A DNA stretch of 64,000 nt from Gymnothorax reevesii. Lineage: Eukaryota > Chordata > Actinopteri > Anguilliformes > Muraenidae. Under the pieces are notes generated by a model that worked only from the letters and a program-made list of their open reading frames with translations, was not told the origin of the DNA and made no database searches. The DNA is taken from positions 51,005,620 to 51,069,619 of the forward strand of contig CM056583.1 in the NCBI GenBank assembly GCA_029721435.1. The letters run 5' to 3'. Within the stretch, counting starts at the first letter, position 1, and every line of letters starts with the position of its first letter. Of the stretch, positions 39,101-52,771 are shown one piece after another. Both the position numbers and the translations under genes were made by a program.

Positions 39101-42100
39101 CTCAGTGTATAACTCTGACTGATCCTGATCGCTTTGAATCTGAAGAAGACACTCCGTCGAAACGTTAGTCATCTGCTCCTTAATAAAAGCAATCGTGCGC
39201 TCCAGTATTTCTTTCTTTGATTACTTATCCCCCATTCTGAGAGGCACCGATTTGGCTACTGTTCGTCAGTTGAGGCGCAAAATTTTCCTTGGTTATAAGG
39301 CATTATATCCACTTGGCTCTCGACCCTCCATCTTTTCACCAACATTGATTGTGACATTCAACTTTGAGCCGCATTTCTCCTGATTGGCTGTGAACCAGAC
39401 TGTCTGACTCTGCTTATTACTTCAATAAAGTCAGTGAAACTAATTCTTCATCGGTGCTTGAGTTCTGGGTCCCCAGTCTGCCACACACTGACCACTGTGA
39501 TGAATGACTGTTTAATTTGCTGTCTGACACAACAAAGACTCGTTTCCCGAAACATTTATTAACAAAAAATAGGCTAATATTAAAATGGGAGGCGGAGCAT
39601 TATGAAATTAATCTGATAAAAACATTATTTTTCAAAATCTTCGAGAAAGAGTAAAATAATACTATGAAGTGCAAGCATCAGAACTGGGTTAAATACAAAA
39701 AGGTCTGCATTTATGAAAAATATGGATGTTTTGTCATTTAAAAATATATTTTTATTTCTCTTTTTGTATGACTCCACTGAAGACATTAGCATAGTAATTT
39801 ATCAGTTTTCCAACTTAATTTGTATCCATATTTTGGTGTTGTGATTCTGTTAGCTGTGTTGATGTTTTTGCTGTGTTTTATTCGTATCATGTATTTGAGT
39901 ATTTCATTTGTTCTGTTTATTTAGTTAGTGTTTCCATGTCTTCGCTTTCTTGATTTCCCTGCTGTCTTTTTGATTGTTCCTCATTTCCCCACTTGCAGCC
40001 ATGATCTCTAGAGTTCTGTTCCCCTATGTCTCAACTGTTATAGGTTCCCTTACTGAGCTCCCAGCCTGTCTCCTCACCAGCCTTGTGTCAGTGTTCCATT
40101 TTTTTGTTTATTAGTTTTTTGTATTCGTGGTTGTTTTTATGTCCTGCATTGATTTGGTTTCTTGTCATTTCCTTTCTCTGCTTTTGTTCGACGTTTCATT
40201 ATTTTCACTGCACTTTCGTGCTAGCACACCCCCCCCCCATTCTGTTAGTTTATTGGTTCTCATCCATTCCTTTGTTTAGAGCTACACTCCAAGACATGCT
40301 TCCTAGCTCTCATGAACACCTGTAATCATGCCTTGTTTGTAATGTTCTCCCCTTTATATTGCCTGTTTGTCTTTGTTCTTCCCAAGTTAGAAGCCTTACA
40401 CTTCCGTATGTTACTATTCCTTGTTCTGATCCATTTTTGTCCACAGTTCCTGAGTTTGCTTTTGTCCCCAGTTTCTTGTAATCTCCTGGATTTGACTTTG
40501 GCTTGTTTTGTGCCCACAATAAGGATGACTCATCTTGAGCTTAAATTTGCTTGCCTGTTACTACCCTGGACTGCCTGACCCTCATTTTGCCCTTAATATA
40601 GCTGTTTTCACCATCTTACCCAAGTCTGCATTTAGGTCCTCACCTGACACTCTGTGCTCTGGAAATTTTCTATTAGATATTTTTAACCCCTTCAACTTAA
40701 ACTTTTCACTTATGTTTTCTCATAAGTGGGTTCATGGTCAGAAAAGCCTTCTTTTTTTCATTTTGTGGGACAATGTTACTGATATATTCTGTATCTGCTG
40801 GTAGCAGCACTTCAATTAGGCTGTATCACACTTACATTGAAAAAAATATTTAATATTTTTGTGGCCATAGCATTACATCAGATGGAAAATATCTGGATCT
40901 TGTTCATCATTTCGCACACATTTCCCTGTAATTCAGCAGAACATATTTGGAATCGTTGGGATCGCCACCAGAATTTACAGGAGCCCTGAAGTTTCACAGG
41001 TTTGAGTACAGCAGCTACTGTACATCTGACAGACCCATTTGTGAGTCAGTATGTTTTAGGGGGTTAAATTATTTGACGTATTTCATAAATTTAAACTCTA
41101 TAATGAGAAATAAATTGCTTGTATTGAAGGCAATTTCATTTACTTCTTTCCTATATAACGTCAAATATATTTCAAGTGCTAAGTGCAAAATCACAGGCAG
41201 CGAGAAAGTCACTGAAAGACAGTGGAGGAGAGAGGTGAATGAAAGAGTGACAGAGAAAAAGCAGAAAAGAGGGGTTGAGAGAGTGATGCAGTGCAGCTGG
41301 ACTCACGCAGACGGCCATAGCTGCCCGCCTGCTTCATTCGCAGGTCCTCTGAGGAGCGATGAAGCCCTGGCCCAGAGGTAGGGCTGCGGGCTTGAGTTCG
41401 GCCTAAGACAGAGAGGGACATAAAGGGACAGAGGGAAGGAGAGAAACACAAAGGAAGGGAGAAAGAGAACCACACAAAAAGGAAGAAGATTCGAGACCGA
41501 ATGGAGAGAGAGAAGGGGAACACACAATAAAAGAAAGAATATCAAAGAGTGACCACAGACAACATCGGAAACAAAAAGATGGAAAGGTAGAGGGGGAAAA
41601 GGACACAAATAGATGATAAGGAGAGCAGACAAATTCATGGTAAGATCTATTTGATTTGGTTGGGATAGTGAGTTACTAATTGTATTTTCCAGCTGAATTG
41701 TCGTGTTGTCCGTACCAATGGGCTGAATGTGGAAAATAATGTGTTTTGTGAAGTATAGCTTCTTCTGTATCAAAAAGCCTCTGATCTCGTAAGCCTGTTC
41801 AGTTTATGGACAGACCACACCAACTCACCACAGTTTTGAAGGGTTCAAAATTTAGAGTATACGAAGGTGTAACATGATTTTGTGCAATCACACATCATTT
41901 TGCACAAAGTTATTGTCACTCTACAAGTCACTTTTACTGATGAATAGTTACCATAGCTATGAGCCATTGTACTTAATAGAGTTTACAGCCATCTAATTAT
42001 TAATACCTGCATTTCTCAAATTTAACATTAGCCATGCCAAAATCAGCTTTTAGCCAGCTTGTGGAAATCGTACTCCAGTTATTTAGCATTGTATTCAGAA

Positions 42101-45100
42101 AGGGGTCAGTGGGTTGAAAGACACTTGAACAGAAATAGATAGACACTGTTTTAGTTCAAATGGCATCTATGACATTAAAGTGGTAATTTGCAACAGAGGG
42201 ATTGAAATAAGCTCATTGGGGGTGACTTGCAGGTGTTGGCAATGCTTGCATAGATGTACAGACTCACTGGAGGAAGAGGAGGTCTTCCCAATATCAGCTA
42301 AGGAGCGGTGGATAGGTTTCTTTGTCTGGTGCCGGTGTTTCCGCAGGAGAACATAGACAATTTTGTCCTTCAATTCAGCCCCGATGAGACCCTCCTCCAC
42401 CTGCCGGTCCACGATGTCCTCTGAAAGGGTGTAGTTGGGGTGTAGGGGAGGGCATTGTCAAAGAGGATATAAAGGAGTATTGAAAGTTTGGTGAACAAAT
42501 GAGCCTAGTAACTCAGGCTCATCCTTATCTCATAAACATAACATCACATGACATGACACAACAGAAAAATAAAAAAAAAAAATTTCACACCAAGCAACTG
42601 AAAATTACTGAGGAACTTAAACAAAAGATGCTCATATAGACTGAATTTCACTCTCTTCAGAGAAAAAAAATAGGCAAAAGTACATTTACTCAAAAATATT
42701 TCTAAATCACGAGGAGAAATACTTGAAACTCAGTAAACAAGACACTAACCAACAATCTGGGGCAGGGAGTATCCCTCCAGGTCCAGCATGATGGTGCCAG
42801 TCTGCAGACAGGTGCGCAGCTCAAATAGGCTGTGCAAGGTCAGGGTGGAGACATGAGGCTTACTCCACCTCTCTCCACCTTCCTCCACTTTCTCCTCAAA
42901 TTTCACCCACCTGTGAGGGGAAGGAGAGGGAAAGGATGGGAGGGATGAACAATGTGCAGGAAATCAAATGAAAGAGAGAGAAATCAAAGAAACAGATTCC
43001 AGAAAATGTAAGTGAGTGACATATCACAGTACTATAATGTCTATGCCATTTTGTCCTTTCTCTTACACAGCCAAGGTGCGGGGTCTGTTTGATCAGAATA
43101 TATTCCACACCGAACACTGCACTTCTCAGTTTTTCCATCTGCGTTCATTGGTGTTCAAAAAGTCAGTCATTTACCCTCATGGAAGCAGTGTCTGTATGGT
43201 ATAAATGTAAGCAAGTGAGTCTGAGTGCCTCTGTGTGCATAATTATGCTCATAAATGAAATTAAAATGGGAATACAATATATGGAGAGGGTCTCAGTAAA
43301 TTTGAGATAAGTGTGTGCTTGGATTTGAGTGTAAGGCTCAGTGTGCATGTGCACAGCACATGGAATAGGTACAGCGATGGCTGAACCCAGCTGCTAGAAT
43401 GGGGCATTAATTTGATCGGGAACAAAATTCCACAGTTGCAATGCCCTGCTAATAAAACACATCTTCAAGAGCACACATCCCATTCCATGGAAATCCCCAA
43501 CTAACGAATTCACAGAGTGCCACCATTTTAACCCGAGTTCAAACACAAAGCTAAGCATTTGCTACATTACAAACACGCACATGCAACCATGCACTGGCAC
43601 ACATACACACGCACACGAACTATTTAATCACGAACAGATTATAAAGAATTCTGACTGCTAAAGTGTGAACCTGCCACGACCAAAATAATTGGGGGATGGA
43701 GGATGCAGTTCCACTTGAGACGAAAGAGACATAGGCCATGTAGTGTCTACCATATGCCAGGGCATCCTGCATGATTTCTTATTTCTCAGTCTAATGATGG
43801 CGACCTTGACTTTAAAATGCCAATGAAGTCATTTGTCCCAAGCATTATGGTTCCAAAAATAGTGGAACTATGAAAAGAAAATCACTTTCATTGTGTATTT
43901 GACTGTATCCTATCCATGTGTGTATGCCGGAGAGAGTATGCATTTCTGTGTATGTACATGCATCTGCGAGTGAATGATACTGTGCGTCTGGGTGTGCATG
44001 CGTGTCTTTTTTACCGGGCTGATTCCTTCCACTCCAGCTCACCACCCTCGTGCTGGAGCGTGTCCATCTCAGTAAAGATGGTGGGGGTGGGCACATCGTC
44101 TTCATCACCCAAGATATAACGCAGTCTCTCTGCCGCTGGGGACACTGAAAAAAGGAGAGAATCAGTCAGCTGACTATATCACAAATGATGCAGCTGAACA
44201 GAGAACACCAAAGAAGAAAACTGAACAGAAAACATGGTTAATTAGTCACTTGTTTCACAAGCAAGGAACACACCATCAACAAGATGTGTTTAAAAGTTTA
44301 TTTATGCGAATATAGTTAATATGCCTACGGAGAAGTCACATGGAGTTATTTTGCTTTGTCGACAGCGAGTCTGGGAAAGCTATGAAAGGTATTTACCATC
44401 GCACCAAGGCATGACAAACTCAGAAAACCACCAGTTGTTTGAGGGGAGATTGGACAAATCTAAGATTGGAGTGGATGTAGCGATAATAGGTTTCGGAGGG
44501 CCTCTAGCCCATGATAAGTGTTCTGGGATGCCATTGGGAGGTTGAAGTAATGGCACTGATCTGGAAGGATTGTCCTGAGGAGTGGCCAAGAAAAAGGGCA
44601 GACAGGAAAAGAATGTAGCGGAAGTGATGGAGGAACCAGGATCAAATAGCTGTTCGCCCATACCCAGAGATGGGGAATTTGTCAATACTAAGCTTTGAGA
44701 TTTCTAGAATTGCAAGTGATCAGCAGTGAGACAATGGAACCAGATATTGCGTTCACCCCAGTTTACACAGTACAGTGAGATGAGATCCAAGAATGATGGA
44801 ATAAAAGATCAATTTACAGCAATAGAGCGATGAAGGTTCACCTCTGAGGAATGATGCATGAGGTGAAATTGAGATATTGGATGCAGGCATCCCAGTGGCT
44901 GTAGCTCCTGCTTTAGCTAACTGTTGCAGTTGCTGGAAAAGGGCAGCAGGAGGCACTGGAATCTTAGTACCGGGAGCTCCAGGTAAGGTAGACGGCTGTG
45001 GTTGGTGGAAGTGGGCGGCAGGGGACTCAGGATTCCCAGTGTCAGAGGCCCTGGTTGACGGGAACTGCTCTGCTTACTGGGATTGGGCAGCGAGGGGTAC

Positions 45101-48100
45101 TGGCATCCCAGTGCCAGAAGCCCCAGTTGGACCAAGCTGCCGCTTTTCCTCAAGAAGAGCAGCAAGAGCATTGGCATAATGGTGCCAGGAACCCTGCTTA
45201 AAACAGACTACTGTGGTTGCGGGAAGTTGGCACTTACTGGCATCCCAGTGCCTGGAGCCCCAATAGGACCAAACTGCTGCTGAGATACCTGGTGATCTGG
45301 GCCAAACTGACGGTGTGAAGAAAGTGCATAAAAATTCAAAAGTTCCAATGGGGCTCACATCAAGACAGACAATCCAACGACAATATTGGGGATTTTTTAA
45401 ACAGCGGTGTACAACCAAAAAATACAAAGCAGAGCACTTCCTGTTCCCATAAGGCACACCGCCGTGTTTAAATCACCATGCCTCATGCTGAGAAGAATCC
45501 AAAGCAACATCTTTATCTTGGATGTCCCCACATTTAAAAAATATTGCATTTGTTAGCTTATAATTGTGTTTATTTGGGTTTCACAATGTTGGTTCGTGGC
45601 CAGGATCTACATCAAAATCACTACAACAGCGAGCGATAATGTGAGCATTTTGGCTCAACCACTGTGCAGCACGTGTGCACATGAAGTTGGTCACGGATGG
45701 TTACTTTTGTTGATGTTTGGTTGTTCTACGCAATGTTGCGTTTTCTGGATTCTGGTGCATAACATTTAAATGTAATGAGAGGCGTGGAATAGATGTGCGT
45801 TTTTAGGTAGTTCTAAATATTTCATGGTTGAGTGGTGCTGCTTCTGTAGTTCCACCAGATATCTTCAGTAAATCCAGTCTCAGTGAGTATATATGGTCCC
45901 AAATGGACTCCAATGTACTCTGTCAGCATGTAACATTTTACTGGGTGCAGGAAAGTGGAAGGGATTTCAAAATGATCATCATCATATTAACAGAGCCATT
46001 GCCACTCAAGAGTTAAAATGCAACCCTCTGTATGGGGTCATCCTGCCACGTGCATGGGCTAATCAAGCACGGTCTAATTAAGCAACTGGATCAATATTGA
46101 CTGTCATTTTCACACTCTGATCATTGAGTCATCGACCATTTCCCCTGCATGTTAATGACCAAGGCACATCATTTACAAAGATACCCGCTAATCAACAAAT
46201 AGCCCACAGCGCTGCAATGCCAGCTGTGTTGATCTTAAAATAGGCACCACTCCATTTTGTCCAGAAATTAATAGAGGCACATCATCAATCGATGTTGGCA
46301 GCTAAGTGCATTTTTTAATTTATTTAACGTTTATTTTACCAGAAAGTCCCTTGTGATTGGATCTCTTTTGCAAGGGAGACCTGGCCAAGAGGCTAAACTG
46401 GTGCAACAACAATAATAAAAAGCAACAACGAAACAACACTACAATATACTTTCAGTCAAGAATAGCAAGTGCACATTTCTGTTGATTCATGTTTCAGAAG
46501 AGTCTTGAATTCACCCAAGGAAATAAGTCCAGGCAGTTGTAAAGAGTTCTGAATGTGGTTCCAGGACCAGGGAGCAGCATTAGAGAAAGCTGCTCTGCCA
46601 AGTTCCATATGAATCCAGGGGACTTTATACAGCTTCTGTTTATTTGTCCAGACAAATTGTAATTTCCTGGAGGGAGCCATTTTCTCAGAATGACCCTTCA
46701 TAGGCTATGCATACAGAATTGAGAACTGGATGCATAGCCCTTCCACAACCCAAACACTGCAAAGTCATTGATAAATTATTACAATGACGGACTGTCATTG
46801 GCTATGATGACTGCAGACCAGCTCATAGCATTAGTCTTTTCATATCTACTCACTTCCATTCTAAAACCTTTTTCTATGAACCTGAGATCTAGCCGCTCAG
46901 CAGGGGAATGGACCATGAAGTGAAAGGGTAAGAGGGCGCACTCCAATGGGAATCGGGGCCTGTAAAATCCTCTCAGGTCAAAGTCAGCAGAGATTGTTTA
47001 CATTCCACCCGGCCCCCAGCAGGCCCTTGAAGAGCATGAGGAGGAGGAGCAGGTGAAAGAGTCAGAACTCTCACAATGCCGACACAGCTATGAGCCTTTG
47101 ACCCATAAAATCTGCTGTGGATTATACTCGTTTATAAGCATCTTTAATATTTGTGATCTCTTGAATAAAATTTTAACTTAAGAGCACGACCAACATAGAT
47201 GTAAGTAGATACCCCTGCAATCTCACTGCCACTTCTTTGTAGTAGCAAGAAGTGTCACACAACCATGGCAGAGCTTTAATCCAGCAACTACAGGAAAGAA
47301 AACCAAAAAAAAAAAACCACGCAGGTAAGAAAGATCTATGGCGGAAGTTCTATTGTTCATGAATGCGCATACTGACTGCCACTGATGCCCAGGTGGACAC
47401 AAACACTTGTTGAGCTAATATTGAGGAAATCCAAATTTTTAATCCACATTCTTGAGGAAATAATCCACTCTGAGTTTAGTAGGATTGCTGCAATAAGGAA
47501 CTCTTTATTACATGGAGTGTAGAGAGAAACTGCAATGTATTTGTGTGTAGATTTTCTCTGGAAAAAAAAAATTGAATCATAAAAGAAACCGCACTCTCAT
47601 TAGTAATCTTCCACTTACTTAATTGGACCACGTCCATTAAGCACTAACATGTTTCGGCGTTAAGCTGTCATCAGTGTGTGACCCACTGATGACGGCTTAC
47701 CCCCGAAACGCGTTTGTGGTCAATGGACATGGTCCAATAAAGTAAGTGGAAGATTGCTAATGAGAGTGCGGTTTCTTTTATGATTCAATGACTACTTTCT
47801 AAACTCGCACCCAAAGACATCTAACATTTGGAGTTGAGCGCGCCTTTTTGGAATATGACTGACTGAAAAAAAGCCACTGTCTGATAAATAAAATCTGCAT
47901 TTTACGTCAGAACTATAGGGCTGGTGTATGCTGTACTGTCCTGAAGCTATGTACATATTCTCCTTGTTCCTGCAGAATCAAATGTTAAGGAAAACATTTT
48001 TATCAATTGGCAGGACAAAAACAACTTTATCACACTGCTTACGAACGAACTAAGGCAATCATGTGTCATTACTTAGAAATTATCTTTAAATCTTACTCAG

Positions 48101-48417
48101 TCTTAAACAGTAACGAGAGCAAGCACACTCAGTGTTAAATAAGCAAATTCAGAGCCAGTCACACACATGCATGCCCATGCGCATACACACACATACACAC
48201 ACACACGCATGCACGCGCACACAAATAAACACACACAGACACTCATAAATATTTACAGCAAGGGAGAAAAAATAACTTTCAAGGACAAAACGAAGCAACT
48301 AGCGACAAACACAGCTGATTATTAGTCCATACCCCATTCACATTAGCATACAGAAAAGTGTTGAGAAATGTGTGGTTAAGACTTCAAATCGGACTCAGTT
48401 ACCAGCCTAGGCCCCCC

Positions 48418-48466
<49 letters not shown>

Positions 48467-51400
48467 TCCTGCGTCCCGATGCCTATACTAGAACAAGCAA
48501 GAAGAAGACAGATAGGACAGACTAAAGCTGCTTTCACACCGTTTCGCGTCCGGTGTGAAAGTGGCTTTAAGCAGAAACAGAGATTGAGTGACAGATGCAG
48601 AGGGACAGTGATTTACCTGTCTGATGACCTAAAAGGGTGCTGTGGGACCCCTGGTGAGCGAAGAGGGAGACAGAGGAAGAGTGCTGCATGATGCTTCCTG
48701 AGGCTCCCCAGGACCAAACACAAGAGGGGGGTAAGTGAAGGATGCAGCGGGGCAGTAAGAAACCGATGGGGTCTTTCGTCACCTCAGTCTTCCCCCTTTA
48801 ACTATCTACTCGTCAATTATTCTTCAGTCCCCTCGTTATTGCTTTTTTTGTCGATGTCCTCTTTTCCCTTTTTCCTTTTGTCCCTTTTCTCTCCTTTTTC
48901 CTGTCGCGTTTTTCAGCTACTGTCGCCTCTTTTGCCCACCTTAGTTTTCTGCTTGCTCATGTAACCTGTTTGGTCTCTTCACCCCGCTCTTCTCCGCCTT
49001 CTCCCGCCCACCTTTCTTTCCTCCTTACGGTATTCTTTGTTCCACAAATCTGGTGGAATGTTTTTGATTGCAGGTTTTTCCTCACGTCGATTTCAGCCTC
49101 TCTCAGGCACAGTTACCGGCGCTCGGTCAGCCTCTATCATGCTCCGGTTTTTTCCGTCAGCTGATGCTGTTCTCCGAGCTGAGTGGGCATTCTTCAGTCC
49201 GTACCATTTCCCATGTTGAAACCTACAGCCCCAGCAATGGCTCGACTTTTGAGTGAAACAATGCAGACTCCACTATTTACCTCTTCCTAACTGCCCCTTT
49301 CCTACATCCCTCTACTCCTCCTCTCTTCCATGCCGCTTGTACCCCTCCTTCAAATGGCAGAATGAGCTACAAAGGCAGTTTGCTATTCGTGCTAATAAGA
49401 AAGGATTAGCACCACTTTCGCAACGGCTTCAATCTCTCCTCTTACAACTACAGCTTCTACTTCAATTACCCCCTTACTTCTTGCAATTCTACTTAAGCTT
49501 ATTATTGCAGTTACTACCCCAATAGTACAGTGACAACCAATACGAATGTTGTAAGTACCTTTATCATGTATTATTATCGCTATTATATGACCGCTATAAA
49601 TATTACTGCTGCAACAAATAAAAAAAAACTAGTACATGTTTTTCAATTAACCTTTATATTATTGAAGAAACACATTAATCCCAGTACAGCAAGCAGCAGC
49701 TCGGAGGTCATATTGGACCATATGTTTAAACCTGATGGACACAGAAGTTGTTGGTAAGCAGTAGATGCAGTGTTTGAAAGCGCAGTAGTACTGAGGCACA
49801 TACACACCCAGCTTGAGGCCAGGTATGAGGGAGAGAGTTTGAATCCAGGGGCACTAGACGAGGTTCTTCTGGCGTTCCTCTGGTCTAAGCAGCTTATTGC
49901 CCCCAGGAAGCACAAGCAATCTGTGATAATAATTCCTCCCATGCTGGGAACTGAGTCTTTAGTGAAATCTTAATCACTATTTGCTCAATACTGCACTGCA
50001 TTTCTCAGCCCCTTGCAGAGCTATGACAAAAATTAAATCAGAGACAGAAACGGACAGGGAGATAGAAACAGAAAGCAATACTCACTGGTAGAGTTGGGGT
50101 CTAACGGTGGACTCTGCTCTTGTCGGTCCAGGATTCCATCTTCCATGTCAAATCGCCGCCTGGCATCTCTGTCGTGGTGCTGGTGTCGGTGAGACTCATG
50201 TTGTCTCTCCCGTTCCCCGTCCGCTGTCTCATGGCTAGACTCTGACCGACGACGGCGCCATTTTCTGCGGTAGTTGCGTGGCACGGGCACGCCAATGTAG
50301 ATAGAGTGGTGCTCTGTACAAAATGATTAAAATAAACCTGATCAACACAATGGCTTTTTTAAACGTAACTATTACATGCAGCTTATTCTGGTGGTTTCTT
50401 GTGAATGTTTTTCATATGCTTTCTATTGTACAAATGTATGGAATGATGCTATTGCAGTTGTAACATGTAAATTAAAACATGAAGTTCCTGATTGAAGGTT
50501 ATGAAAATGCTTGCATCACTGAACCAGTTATGTTTTTTTCTTATCAAAGCAGACTGATACATGCGTTTTTTTCTCTTGAGGCATTCATTAGCTGAACAGA
50601 GGCAGACTACAAATGCCTGATTCATCAGAGGAATTGACCATGTCTGATTAGATTTACAAAAGTCCAGCCAACTGAGTCCCTCCTAACGCCCTGGTTGCAG
50701 TTCCATGGCCAACACTGCGATCATAATCCCATACTGGCCTGTGAAACCCATCACTTCACGGTAGCTGACAAAGGGCTGTGTGGGTGGACCGCACCTGCGC
50801 GGTCCGCTGCGGGCCCCTGCAGCCACGGGCCCCCGTGGGCCACCCACCAAACAGGTATGTGGGTGCGGGGCGGTTGTGGGGGCAAACATTAATTTACTGT
50901 GGTTGCGGGTGTGGGTGTGGGTACAAAAAAATTTTAAAAAAAGATTTGCGGGAACACGGCAAATTTACAACCCAAGAGGCGCGCATTCATCATATCTCAA
51001 GCTCTAGTATGTCACATTCACAACAATAAATGTCATTCTATTCAATAAGTGAGCAAAACAAAATAACCACTATGAGAAGTATATTAGCCCATATTGTGTG
51101 TTTGACTATTTTGTTGTTTTACGCACACAAATTAGGAAGGTACTCAACAAAATATGGCTTCTTCTTCTAATAGCCATTGTGGCTTCTTTTCAGAATAGAT
51201 GTCATAAACGAGTGCTAAATACTACTTAGATGTATTGTCAATTGTATTGTCATGTATTGTCAGAGTCCTTGATATAAGTAAATACAATGTAAGTAATTAG
51301 AAGATGACTCGTATTGTTTGTATCAGAAAGAAGTATCAAAGTGCACTGCTTCTAATATACATATCATTAGTTATTCATGAATTAACAATTCAAATCAATC

Positions 51401-52740
51401 TTATTGTTATCCATTTCAAAAAACTCATCTACAGGCAATCCTGGCATCCCATTAACTAGGTAATGCATATGTGCAGGTTTAAGTGGGTAAGATTTTGAAA
51501 CTGCAGGTAACTGCGAGTAGAAGAGTCATGGTACATGCGGGTGTGGGTGTGGGCTGGTACTTGTGGCTATGGGGCGGGTGCGGGCTCAAATCTTTAAAAA
51601 ATGTGGGTGCGGGTGTGGGTGTGGGTGCGGGCTGAAAGCCCACAGGTGTGGGGTGGGGTGGGGGTAGAGAAGTTGTCCCGCGCAGCCCTATGGTGGCTGG
51701 GTCACTCACTACCAGGGTACCATAGAAATGTACAAATTTTGTACAATCAGATACATTGAAATGTACCCACATTCCTGCTGCAATATTGTTTTGTACCCAG
51801 CCAGTATTGATGTGTACTCAGGGCTCTCTCCGTTTTGTTAAGTTTTCTTTCCGTGTCATCGTTGCGACAACTGCTATTGAGGCTGTGTTTTGCGACCGGG
51901 TCTTTCACACGAAAAGATTCAAATTCAGTAATGAACACTTCACCTACCTTATCAAGAGGCTGATCTATTCTCACATTCTTTACAGTTCACACAACCCCAT
52001 GAATATATTTTCAAACGGACCTTCAAACACACGACACAAAAAGTTCACGCAAAATGATCATTTTCTCCCCTACTGCCGTATCTTGTGGAGGAAAGCGAGA
52101 ATATATTCTGGGCAGGTATCAATACATACAAAACTATATTGTTACAGAAATGTGGGTACATTTCGATGTATCTGATTGTATAATAGGTACATTTCGATGG
52201 CACCCTGGTCGAGAGTGACCCTATCAGCTTCACCCTGGGTTAACCTTAACAGCAAAACTGCCAGCCTGTGTCAGGCCTCTGGTGTTCACACAAGAGAATG
52301 GTGCATGTATGATTTACTTTTTTGGATCCTTTCTTTCAGAGATACTTACCTTTATTTTGTGGATATAAGTCAAATTATGCATAATATTCATAATATTTGA
52401 AGGGAAACTGAGGCCAAAAAATGAACAATTTTTTTAAATGATATTTTTAGAGTGGTTTGATCATTTGTATCCGAGAAAATAAATTATAAAAACTCAAACT
52501 GACCACCATGGGCAAGGCCATATTGTATTTACAGGCTGAGCAAAGTTGGTCCGTGACATCACAGCGTCAACTCAAAGGACCATCACAGTCACTTTACAAG
52601 CATTTTATGCAATTTGCCCAAGTCTTCGCTCTCTTTTTTCCACAAAATTTTCCTACACTCCTACATACAACTACAGCACCAGAAAATCATGTCAGACTAT
52701 AGTTCATGGTCAGGAGACTTTGAGAGCTCGAGTGGAGAAT

Positions 52741-52771
<31 letters not shown>

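Noticed and set aside
41209..41773. Long minus-strand frames around exon 6
   Set aside because: Pyrimidine-rich intron sequence gives few stops; only 41307-41402 has family residues and splice sites.
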